Assembly (NCBI GenBank): GCA_026707225.1
Contig: JAPOXG010000130.1
Coordinates: 27,027 to 91,026, forward strand
Length of the DNA stretch: 64,000 nt
Source of the DNA: Chloroflexota bacterium
GTDB taxonomy: Bacteria; Chloroflexota; Anaerolineae; Aggregatilineales; Phototrophicaceae
Direction: 5' to 3'
The position numbers and the translations under genes were made by a program. How positions within the stretch are numbered: position 1 is the stretch's first letter; every line of letters starts with the position of its first letter. Shown piece by piece: positions 8,399 through 16,800 of the stretch. Under the pieces are notes generated by a model. The model was given only the letters and a program-made list of their open reading frames with translations. It was not told where the DNA came from and searched no databases.

Positions 8399-9652
8399 AT
8401 GACAGAAATCGAATACTTCAAACCGGAACGGGGTCAGCGGCCCGGCGCCAACGAAGACCCGCGGCTGGATTGGTGGCGCGAAGCCAAGTTCGGTATGTTC
8501 ATCCATTGGGGCGTTTACAGCATTCCAGCGGGCGTCTGGCAGGGAGAGCATATCCCCGGCATCGGCGAGTGGATCATGCTGCGCGCCGAGATTCCCATCG
8601 CGGAATATGAAAAGCTGGCGCCGCAATTCAACCCGGTCAAGTACGATGCCGATCAGATCGTCAAGCTGGCGAAGGCGGCCGGGCAGAAATACATCGTGCT
8701 GACATCCAAGCACCACGATGGCTTCTGCATGTACGGCAGCAAAGAAACCGACTACAACATCGTCGATGGCAGTCCTTTTGGCCGCGATGTCTTGGGCGAG
8801 CTGGCCGATGCCTGCGCGCGCGAGGGGATCAAGCTCGGGCTCTATTATTCGCAGACCCAAGACTGGCATCACCCGGATGGCTTCGGCAACACTTGGGATT
8901 TCAACGAAGACGAGCAAGATTTTGGCGACTATATCGACAATTACGTCAAGCCGCAGGTGCGCGAGATTCTGACGAATTATGGACCGATCTGCATCATCTG
9001 GTTTGATACGCCGCGCATCATCGAGCGCCATCAGAGCCAGGAGCTGCTCGATCTGGCGCACTCGCTGCAGCCGGACTGCCTGGTCTGCGGGCGGCTGGGC
9101 AACAAGCTGGGCGATTACGCCACCGCGCAGGACAACGCCATCCCGCCGGAGCTGCAAGCCGAGATCGATTGGGAGACGCCGGCAACCATCAACGATACCT
9201 GGGGCTTCAAGACGCATGACCACAATTGGAAGTCGCCGGCGCAGTTGATCCAGAACCTGGTCGATATCGTCAGCAAGGGCGGCAACTACTTGCTGAACAT
9301 CGGTCCCGATGCCGAGGGCGCGATACCCGAGCCGAGCATCGAACGCTTGCGCGCGATGGGCGCCTGGCTGGATCTCAACGGCGAGTCGATCTATGGCACG
9401 CAGCCCGGCCCTATTCAAGGCGAAGCGGCTTATCGCACGACGCAAAAGGGCGATGCCGTTTACCTGCATGTTTTCGATTGGCCCGCAGACGGGGGAATCG
9501 CGCTGCCTGACCTGGCCGCTTCATCAGCGTCCTGGCTGGATGCGAGTTGCGATGCCACCTTGAGCCTGTCCCGCGACGGCGAAAGCACGACGATTTTGGG
9601 TTCCGCGGAAGCGCCGAAGGAGCACGTGACGGTGATTCGGTTGCAGTTGTGA
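8399..9652 (+). CDS. Alpha-L-fucosidase, GH29 (second copy)
   Basis: A 417-aa GH29 enzyme, shorter than the first copy because of a smaller C-terminal sandwich. Motifs are FGMFIHWG (31-38), KHHDGF (104-109), and IIWFD with Asp203 as the expected nucleophile. NYLLNIGPDAEG closes the barrel. AAGGAAG precedes the ATG by 4 bases. No export signal is seen. It follows the first fucosidase by 170 bases, a gap that holds two hairpin repeats, so co-transcription is likely but expression may be uneven. It should release L-fucose for the aldose dehydrogenase and acid-sugar dehydratases encoded elsewhere in the window. Confidence 0.93.
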   Translation: MTEIEYFKPERGQRPGANEDPRLDWWREAKFGMFIHWGVYSIPAGVWQGEHIPGIGEWIMLRAEIPIAEYEKLAPQFNPVKYDADQIVKLAKAAGQKYIVLTSKHHDGFCMYGSKETDYNIVDGSPFGRDVLGELADACAREGIKLGLYYSQTQDWHHPDGFGNTWDFNEDEQDFGDYIDNYVKPQVREILTNYGPICIIWFDTPRIIERHQSQELLDLAHSLQPDCLVCGRLGNKLGDYATAQDNAIPPELQAEIDWETPATINDTWGFKTHDHNWKSPAQLIQNLVDIVSKGGNYLLNIGPDAEGAIPEPSIERLRAMGAWLDLNGESIYGTQPGPIQGEAAYRTTQKGDAVYLHVFDWPADGGIALPDLAASSASWLDASCDATLSLSRDGESTTILGSAEAPKEHVTVIRLQL

Positions 9653-9677
9653 TACTAACGCCGCCAAATCATGAATT

Positions 9678-9750
9678 GTAAGGGCGTTCCGCCGAAACGC
9701 CCGCCGATGTTTTGGATGAGGAAGGGCGAGACAAGTCTCGCCCCTACACG
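9678..9750. repeat. Two GGGCGA-type hairpins after the second fucosidase
   Basis: The first (9682-9702) pairs GGGCGTT with AACGCCC and has one mismatch near the loop. The second (9724-9743) pairs GGGCGAGAC with GTCTCGCCC across a 2-base loop and ends in CCTACAC, the conserved outer edge of the family in minus orientation. They lie between two convergent genes. Confidence 0.85.
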
Positions 9751-9753
9751 TCC

Positions 9754-12447
9754 TTACATAGCGGGATGGCCCAACCCCGCCTGCACCCTTGCCGGTGTGA
9801 AAGGGATTTCCCGAAGGCGCAGGCCGACGGCGTCGCAGATGGCGTTGGCGATGGCGGCCGGCGTCGGATTCTGCGCCGCTTCGCCCGCGCCTAACATCGG
9901 CATCTCGGGCCGATCGAGGATCAGCGTCTCAATCTTGGGCGCGGATTCGAATCCCAGGATCGGATAGGTTTCCCAATCGACGCTGGTGATGCCGCGCGCG
10001 TCGAACGTGACTTGCTCGAAGAGCGTCCAACTAGCTGCCTGTACGAAGCCGCCTTCGAGTTGATTGCTCAGCCCATCGGGATTGACCACCTGCCCGGCGT
10101 CGGTGGCGATGACGACGCGCTTGAAAGCGATGCTCCCGCTCTCTCGATCAACCGCCAGTTTGACAATGACAGCGCAATAGCATTGGAGATTCTTGTATTG
10201 TGCCAGCGCCAAGCCCCAGCCTTCGCCGTCGTCACTCGCAGCGCGACAAGCTGGCCAATCCACCACATCGGCGGCTGCCTGCAGGACGGCGCTCGCTCGC
10301 TGGTCGGGCAGATGGCGCAGGCGAAATTCAAGCGGGTCCATCTCGGCGGCATGCGCCAATTCATCCATGAAGGACTCGATGGCGAAGACATTGGCGTAGG
10401 CGCCCAGGCTGCGCAGCGCCGAGACCCGCAGCGGGCTCCCGGCGGCCGCATGGCGTATGACGCGCTTTCGCGGCAGCTTGTAAATGGGATCGGCATTGCG
10501 ATGAGCGCCGGATTGGAAGCCGCCCATGGGCCGCGGCGCCTGGGGCGCAAAGGGCTGCGCCAGATGCCAAGACGCCAAGAGACCGGAAGTCTCCAAGCCG
10601 ACCGCCGGACGGGTCGAGTGCGCGTAGCTCCAGACATCGTGGTTCCAGTCGATGATATCGCCGTCCCGAGACAGGCTCGCCCCCATCCGCATGACCATCG
10701 CCGAGCCATAAGGCTCCCAGGCATGCTCGTCCCAGCGCGTCCACTTCAGTGAAATCGGCTGGCCGGGCAGGGCGCGCGCGACCAATGCCGCATCCAGCGC
10801 GACATCATCGGCGCCGTTGTGACCGTAGCAGCCAGACCCTTCCACATGAATGACGCGGATCTGCGCTTCGTCCAGCGCCAAGGCCTGCGCCAGCGCCCCC
10901 CGCAGCATGAATATCGCTTGCGAGTGTGACCAGACCGTCAGCCGATCACCCTGCCAAAGCGCGACGGCGGCGGATGGGCCGAGCGAGGCATGCATTTGAA
11001 AGGGACGGCGGAAGGTCGCGCCGAGCGTTTGCTTTGCCTTCGCCGGCTTTTTGATCGGCGGGATCGGGTCATCGACGGCGGCGCCATCGACGATCAGATT
11101 CGACTGCGCCGGCTTCTCAAGCAAGTCGCGGTAGATATCTTCAGCGGCGGGCAATTCCCCCCCGTACGTCCACGCGGCCGCAGCGCGCGCGCCATCCAGC
11201 GCCGCCAGCGCCCATTCCTCGCGCTCGGCGACGATAGCGATAAACTGGCCGTCTTGTACTACTTCTACGACGCCGGGCAGCGCGCTGACTGACTCGCGAT
11301 CGAATCCGACCAGCCGAGCATGATAAACCGGCGGGCGCAAGACGCGAGCGTGCAGCATGGCGGGCAGCTGCATATCATGCACGTAGCTCGGTCCGCCGCT
11401 GACCTTGCCCAAGAGATCGAGCCGCCGCGCCGAGGCGCCGACGACTGTGTAATCGGCCGGTTTCTTCAGTCGCGCGCCGCCGGTGATGGGTCGGTTGAAG
11501 CGCCGGCCAGCCATCAGATCCCAGTATGTCGCGCTCCGCCCCGTCTTAGGGTCGGTGATGAGGCCATCGACCACCGGCAAGGCATCGGCTGGCGTCAATG
11601 AGTCCAACTGCTCATAAGCGAGCGCCAACAGATGATGGCGCGCTTCGGCGGCCGCGCCGCGGATGGCGACACCGCTCGTTTCCAGCGACCGGCTGCCGGT
11701 CGTCCCGCCTTCATCGGGGCTGCGCTCGGTGTCGGCATTCGCGACTCGAACGCGCCTGAGGGCGACGTCCAACTCGTCGGCGGCGATCTGCGCCAGCGCC
11801 GTCGTAATGCCCTGCCCCAGCTCCACCTTGCCGCTGAAAATGGTGAGGCTGCGATCGTCGTTGAAACGAAGCCAGTCATCGATCTGCTCATGGGCGTCGA
11901 GCGAGGGCGACCGGTGACGCGGCGTCGCCGAGCGGTCGACCGGCGCTGGCCGGATGACCTCAGAGATCGGCGCCCGCTCGGGCCGGCCGACGCGGAGCTT
12001 GATCGCCCGCCGAACGCGGTCGTAAACGCCACAGCGGCAGAGATTCCGCGATAGCGCCGCGCGAATGTCTTCGTCTGATGGATAGCGGACGCGATTTAGC
12101 AGGCCTTGCGCGGCGATGATCATGCCCGCTGTGCAGAAGCCGCATTGCCCAGCCTGCTCCTCCAAAAAGGTTTCCTGCAGCGGATGCAAATCGTCCGCCC
12201 CGGCCAAGCCTTCCAGCGTCGTGATTTCCAGTCCCGCCAGATGGCTCACGGGCAACTGGCAAGAGGGTACGTCGACGCCATCGACCAACACCTTGCAAGC
12301 GCCGCAAAGCTCGGTCCCGCAGCCGTATTTGGCGCTCTTCAAGCCGAGGTCATTGCGCAGCGCATAGAGCAGCGGCGTCTCCGGGTCGATGTCAAGCTGG
12401 CGCGTTTCGCCGTTGACCTGGAGCGTGATCGTTTCTGACGCCGCCAT
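9754..12447 (-). CDS. Molybdenum hydroxylase with fused iron-sulfur and molybdopterin subunits (isoquinoline 1-oxidoreductase-like)
   Basis: An 897-aa member of the xanthine oxidase family. Residues 1-155 are the small subunit with two [2Fe-2S] clusters: plant-ferredoxin-type Cys43, 48, 51 and 63, then Cys102, 105, 137 and 139. From about residue 165 a complete molybdopterin-binding subunit follows (ELGQG, GGTTGSRS, and near the end LGAGEAAQNP with the expected catalytic Glu). No FAD subunit is encoded in the fusion or beside it, which is typical of isoquinoline oxidoreductase and related aldehyde or N-heterocycle hydroxylases that donate electrons to a cytochrome or the membrane. The ATG at 12447 follows GAGG by 9 bases; ATG at 12456 and TTG at 12480 are alternatives. 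No Tat signal is seen. The substrate is unknown. Guanine deaminase at 25211 hints at purines, but the two genes are far apart. Confidence 0.88.
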   Translation of the reverse strand: MAASETITLQVNGETRQLDIDPETPLLYALRNDLGLKSAKYGCGTELCGACKVLVDGVDVPSCQLPVSHLAGLEITTLEGLAGADDLHPLQETFLEEQAGQCGFCTAGMIIAAQGLLNRVRYPSDEDIRAALSRNLCRCGVYDRVRRAIKLRVGRPERAPISEVIRPAPVDRSATPRHRSPSLDAHEQIDDWLRFNDDRSLTIFSGKVELGQGITTALAQIAADELDVALRRVRVANADTERSPDEGGTTGSRSLETSGVAIRGAAAEARHHLLALAYEQLDSLTPADALPVVDGLITDPKTGRSATYWDLMAGRRFNRPITGGARLKKPADYTVVGASARRLDLLGKVSGGPSYVHDMQLPAMLHARVLRPPVYHARLVGFDRESVSALPGVVEVVQDGQFIAIVAEREEWALAALDGARAAAAWTYGGELPAAEDIYRDLLEKPAQSNLIVDGAAVDDPIPPIKKPAKAKQTLGATFRRPFQMHASLGPSAAVALWQGDRLTVWSHSQAIFMLRGALAQALALDEAQIRVIHVEGSGCYGHNGADDVALDAALVARALPGQPISLKWTRWDEHAWEPYGSAMVMRMGASLSRDGDIIDWNHDVWSYAHSTRPAVGLETSGLLASWHLAQPFAPQAPRPMGGFQSGAHRNADPIYKLPRKRVIRHAAAGSPLRVSALRSLGAYANVFAIESFMDELAHAAEMDPLEFRLRHLPDQRASAVLQAAADVVDWPACRAASDDGEGWGLALAQYKNLQCYCAVIVKLAVDRESGSIAFKRVVIATDAGQVVNPDGLSNQLEGGFVQAASWTLFEQVTFDARGITSVDWETYPILGFESAPKIETLILDRPEMPMLGAGEAAQNPTPAAIANAICDAVGLRLREIPFTPARVQAGLGHPAM

Positions 12448-12483
12448 CTTTGCCATCCTCGTCCGACACCGGGTTCGCAACGG

Positions 12484-12506
12484 AAAAGAGCCCGACCAGC
12501 GGGCTC
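12484..12506 (-). terminator. Rho-independent terminator of the tRNA-Ser gene
   Basis: Read on the minus strand, a 7-bp stem GAGCCCG/CGGGCTC with a 5-base loop is followed directly by TTTT. It begins 8 bases after the tRNA 3' end, a textbook position. Confidence 0.85.
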
Positions 12507-12513
12507 CTCAAGG

Positions 12514-12597
12514 CGGAGAAGGTGGGATTCGAACCCACGTACGGTTTCCCGTATCCGCTTTCCAAGCGGACGCACTAGGCCTCTATGCGACTTCTCC
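12514..12597 (-). tRNA. tRNA-Ser (anticodon GGA)
   Basis: An 84-base class II tRNA. The acceptor stem is GGAGAAG/CTTCTCC with discriminator G. The anticodon stem-loop TCCGC-TTGGAAA-GCGGA gives GGA, reading UCC and UCU. The long variable arm forms its own stem (TACGG/CCGTA), as expected for tRNA-Ser. The T arm is GTGGG-TTCGAAT-CCCAC. The CCA end is not encoded. A terminator follows it. tRNA-Ser genes are common integration sites, but I see no integrase or direct repeat beside this one. Confidence 0.97.
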
Positions 12598-12679
12598 GTG
12601 AATCCATAACTGTATGTGCCTTCACTGTAAGTATAGCAAGCGTGGGGCAAGTTTCCAAGTTGAAAGCGAATAAAGGCGA

Positions 12680-13801
12680 TCAACGACCGAATATCGGCGT
12701 TGGCGTCGCCAGCAGCGGCACGAGATAATCCGCCGAGCGCCGGCCGGATTGCGGGAGCCCGGCGCGGTAGCCGGCGTTCTCAATGTAACAGAGGATGCCC
12801 ATGGTGATCGCATGGGCGAGCAGGTCGTGCTGGCTGGTGAGGACTTCCTTGTCCGCCAGCATGAAGCCCATTTCGAGAATGACGCCGGGCGTCAACGGAT
12901 GGATTTTGCGCCAGGCGTGATTGTTGATCATGTCTTCGGTCTCAATGTAGCTGCGTTCCAGCGGGATGTTGGCGGCGTAATTAAGGGCGATGCATTCACG
13001 CAGGAAGACATCGTTGCCGGTATCCGGGCGCGCATCCGACTTGGAGACGATGAAGCCCGTTACTAGCTCGCCAAAGTCAATGCAGGAATTGGCATGAATC
13101 GAAACCAGCGCATCGGCGCGATAATCAACCAGGCGCGGGTCAAACTCATCAAGCATATCAACCGTGAAGTTCAAGGCTTCAAGATTGTTGACCACGCGGG
13201 TCGCCACCGCGTAATTGATGGACTCTTCAGTGAGGACGACCCGTTTGAATTCGTCATAACAGACAGCGCCAGGATCGTAATCCAGCCGCTGGCCCCGCCC
13301 CCGATGTCCGGAGATGATGCCGATACGGCGGAGCCATTGTGGCGTCTGCACCGGCGTTGGCGGAGCCGCCCCGATACCGGCGATGATCGCATCGCGCTCA
13401 AGCTGCAATCCCTGAACGACAGCTGGATTCAGAAACTCCGGGTTGACGAAAAACATCAGCAGAGTCGCCACCAGCGCTGTGCTCAAGATGACGACGGACA
13501 AAGTGCCAAAGAACCCGCCCGCCATGCTGCCCGGCTGGGGTCGGCGCAAGACGAGCCGCGGACGCACGCGCCGAATCTGATGCGCCGCTTCCGCTGGTTC
13601 CAGGCTGGGCTCGCCGGCGTCGCCGTTCTGCGCTGCCTTGGGCTGCTTCTCGGCATCGTCCGCGCTTGGCTCGGCCGCCGCTGGCGCCGGCTTGAGAGCC
13701 GCTTTCGCCGCCGCCTGCCGCATCAACTCGACGAAAATCGCCGAGGCGGAGTGTTCGCCTTCGTCGTTATTCGGCTTGTCGTTGACCGGTTCGTCGGTCA
13801 T
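12680..13801 (-). CDS. Membrane-anchored N-acetylmuramoyl-L-alanine amidase (Amidase_3)
   Basis: A 373-aa cell-wall hydrolase that cleaves the bond between muramic acid and L-Ala. Residues 1-90 are a charged Ala/Pro-rich cytoplasmic tail, about 97-119 a transmembrane segment, and 158-350 the catalytic domain. Zinc ligands are His166 (SGHRG), Glu192 (TEESIN) and His236 (SIHANS); the Glu of VILEMGF is the catalytic one. With a single membrane anchor the catalytic domain faces outwards. The long acidic N-terminal tail is unusual for the family and might contact cytoplasmic partners. Its start is 63 bases downstream of the kinase-WD40 gene on the same strand, so the two may be co-transcribed and control of wall turnover by the receptor kinase is conceivable. 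That link is inferred from position only. Confidence 0.85.
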   Translation of the reverse strand: MTDEPVNDKPNNDEGEHSASAIFVELMRQAAAKAALKPAPAAAEPSADDAEKQPKAAQNGDAGEPSLEPAEAAHQIRRVRPRLVLRRPQPGSMAGGFFGTLSVVILSTALVATLLMFFVNPEFLNPAVVQGLQLERDAIIAGIGAAPPTPVQTPQWLRRIGIISGHRGRGQRLDYDPGAVCYDEFKRVVLTEESINYAVATRVVNNLEALNFTVDMLDEFDPRLVDYRADALVSIHANSCIDFGELVTGFIVSKSDARPDTGNDVFLRECIALNYAANIPLERSYIETEDMINNHAWRKIHPLTPGVILEMGFMLADKEVLTSQHDLLAHAITMGILCYIENAGYRAGLPQSGRRSADYLVPLLATPTPIFGR

Positions 13802-13864
13802 GGCGGTGGATCCGTTCCAATCAGATCGGCATAGAACCCACCACCATTATAGGGGAATTCCCTT

Positions 13865-16800
13865 TTAAGACTCGCACTCGAGGCGATAAGATTGACGCTC
13901 GGCGCATGAGAGATCGCGGATGTAACGGTTTTGGCGCGCCCACTCAATCAAGTCATCAGCCGTCCGCTTAATGACCCAGCGGCGCAGCGTATAATCCTGC
14001 CCGGCAGAGACGCCAAAGCCTTCACCGGCTGCCAGCACGATTTCCTGTATCCAGTCCGTATGCTGTTCAAAGCGATTGAGTTCTTCGCCCGAGGCGATGT
14101 CCCACATGCGCACTGTCGTATCCGATGATGTCGTAAAGAGCGTGTTGCCGTCTTCGGTGATGGCGATGCCGAAGGTGTTGCCGGCGTGGCCGACGAATTG
14201 GCGGATCTCTTCGCCGCTTTCGATGTCCCACATCCTGACCGAGTCGTCCCAGGAGGTGCTGATGATGAAGCTGTTATCGGGCGCCAGGCGCGCGTAATTG
14301 ACGATATGGCCATGTCCTGCGAAAGTTTGCAGCAGTTCGCCGCTTTCGACATCCCAAAGGCGCACCGTGCGATCGGCGCCGCCCCAGTCCCCGCTGGCGC
14401 TGACCATCAGTTTGCCATCGGCGCTGACGTGCACGCCATTGACCGCCACCTCATGACCGATGTATTCGCGCAGGACTTCACCGCTCTCGATGTCCCATAA
14501 GCGGATGATGGCATCGCTGGAGCCGGAGACGAACTGGGCGCCATTCGGCAGCAGATCAATCATGAAGACGCTGGCGTCCTCAATGGTGTAGCGCTGGATT
14601 TCGGCGCCGGTTGCCAGGTCCCAGCGGCGGATAGTGCCATCCCATGAGGCGGAAAGCAGCTGCTGGCCATCGGCCAGGAAGCGCACCGAATCGACCGTGT
14701 CTCCGTGCCCAGCCAAGGTCATGAGCGCTTCGCCCGTTTCGGCGTCCCAAATCCGCGCGCTGGCGTCAAGCACGGCGACGGACTCGGGCCCAAACAAGGG
14801 ACCCGAACCGGAAGCGAACAAGGATCCATCCGGGCTGATATCAGCCGCCCAGACCCAATTGCTATGCCCGGTGAATACCTGCGCCTGCGTTCGATTGCGC
14901 AAATCCCAAAGGTAAGCCGAGCTATCGGCCGGGCTGTCCCCCCCATCGGGGAAGTTGCCGGCTTCGCCCAAGCCGATCAGCAGGTATTCGCCGTCGGGAG
15001 AAAACTCAATGTCTTGGATGCGATCGCCCAAGTCCACGTAACTGGTAACCTGAACGCCTTTGTCGATGTCCCAAATCTTGACGCTTTGATCGCGCGAGGC
15101 GGTCGCCAGCAGCGCGCCGTCGGGAGAGAATTCAAGATTCGCAATCGTATCGCGGTGCGCGTAGAGACGCCCCCGCTCTTCACCGGTCTGGGCGTCATAG
15201 AAGCGCGCCGTGCCGCCCAGCGCGCCGCTCCAGGTCGTCGCTGCGATAGTCGCTCCATCCGGGCTGAATTCCACATCGCGCACGAATCCAACGCCGTCTG
15301 GCGGAATGGTCAATATGTTTTCGCCGCTGGCGACATCCCAAACCTGGATCGTGTTGTGCTCCGCCGTCCGGTCGCTTTCCGATATGCCAATGGCGGCGGA
15401 GGAACTGGCCAGCCGGGCGCCGTCCGCGCTGAAGCTCAGCTTGAAGACATAATCGATATGCTGCTGCAAGACATGCAGCGGCTGGCCCGTGCTGGCGTTC
15501 CAAAGACGCACGGTTGAATCGGCGCTGGAAGAAGCCAGCGTTTCGCCGTCGGCGCTGAATTCGACATCGGTCACGATGTCCTCATGGCCGCTGAGGCGAT
15601 AGCGCTCGTCGCCGTCAGCCACCTGCCACAAGCCGACCGTCATATCCGACATCGCGGCCGCGATCAAGGTGTCATCCGGGCTGAAGGCGACTGCGTTGAC
15701 CGGACTGCCTGTCGCAATGGAGATGACGCTTTCGCCTGTGCTCGTATCCACGAGATAGACGACGCCCTCCGAGCCGGCGTAGGCGCCGAGCGAGCCGTCC
15801 GAATTGAAAGCCACGCCCAGGATAGACTGCGGCGAATCGCTGAAGCGGAAACGCGGACCGGGTGAGAAGGTGGCGGCGCCGAGAATGCGCAATACTTCCG
15901 CTTCCGTCGGCTCGTAGACATGGCGCGCCTCGATTGCCACCGGCAGAGCCAGCGCCGGGTCATGCTCGCTGAGCGCGGTGCGGGCGTTGGCGGCCAGCGC
16001 CAGGCTCAGATTCTTGCGTTCGTTGACCTCGGCGACGTGCATGGCATCAACGGCAATCACGCGCTGCTCGTCCGCGATGGAACGCTGCTCTTCGGCTTGA
16101 TTTCGCTGGTCAAAGGCGAAGAGGCTCAAGATGACGGCGAGCAGGGCCGCCACACCGAATATGGCGGCGGCGATGCGCATATTGCGCGCCTTCTGCCGCT
16201 CAAGCTCCCGTTCCCGCTCCTGACGCGCCCGTTCAATCGCCTCGTGCTCATCGCGGGCGGCGAGGCTGGCTGAAAGAAATTCCAGTTCCAGCTCATTGAG
16301 CCGCAGGTTGGTGCTCTCCGCCCATTCTTCAAAGGTCAGCAGGCGATTGCCCTGCATCAAGTAGCTCTTGTCCTTCTTCGCCGACTCCCATTCAAGCGCC
16401 GCGTTCAGCAATTCGCGTTCCAGGCGGACGTCGTTGCGGCTCTCGGTCAGCCATTCGCGCAGGCGCTCCCAGCGGCGGATCAGCGCCTCATGCGCGACTT
16501 CGACTGTCGGGCTGCGCGTGGCGTCATCGCGGTCGAAGGTAAGCAAGCGATAGCGCCCGAAACGGTCAATGACGTCTTCCACCACATCACGGTCGCCCAA
16601 GGTCAGCAGCTCCGTCTGCAGAATGCGGCGGCGCGTGTCTTCCTGGCCCTCGCCCAGCGTGACCAGGCGCAAGAACATCTGCCGCGCCATGTTCTGGCCC
16701 GCCTCATTAAAGCGTTGGTAGACCTCTTCGGCGCGCTTCGCCAAAGCCCCCAGCGTGCCGCCGATGTCTTGATAAGCGGCGCCGGTCAACAGCGCGCCTT

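Noticed and set aside
7260..9469. Minus-strand frames of 370 and 379 codons antisense to the fucosidases
   Set aside because: They are shadows of GC-rich coding sequence. The plus strand has complete GH29 motifs and ribosome sites.
12514..12597. tRNA-Ser as an integration site
   Set aside because: No integrase gene, no repeat of the tRNA 3' end within the window and normal composition on both sides.
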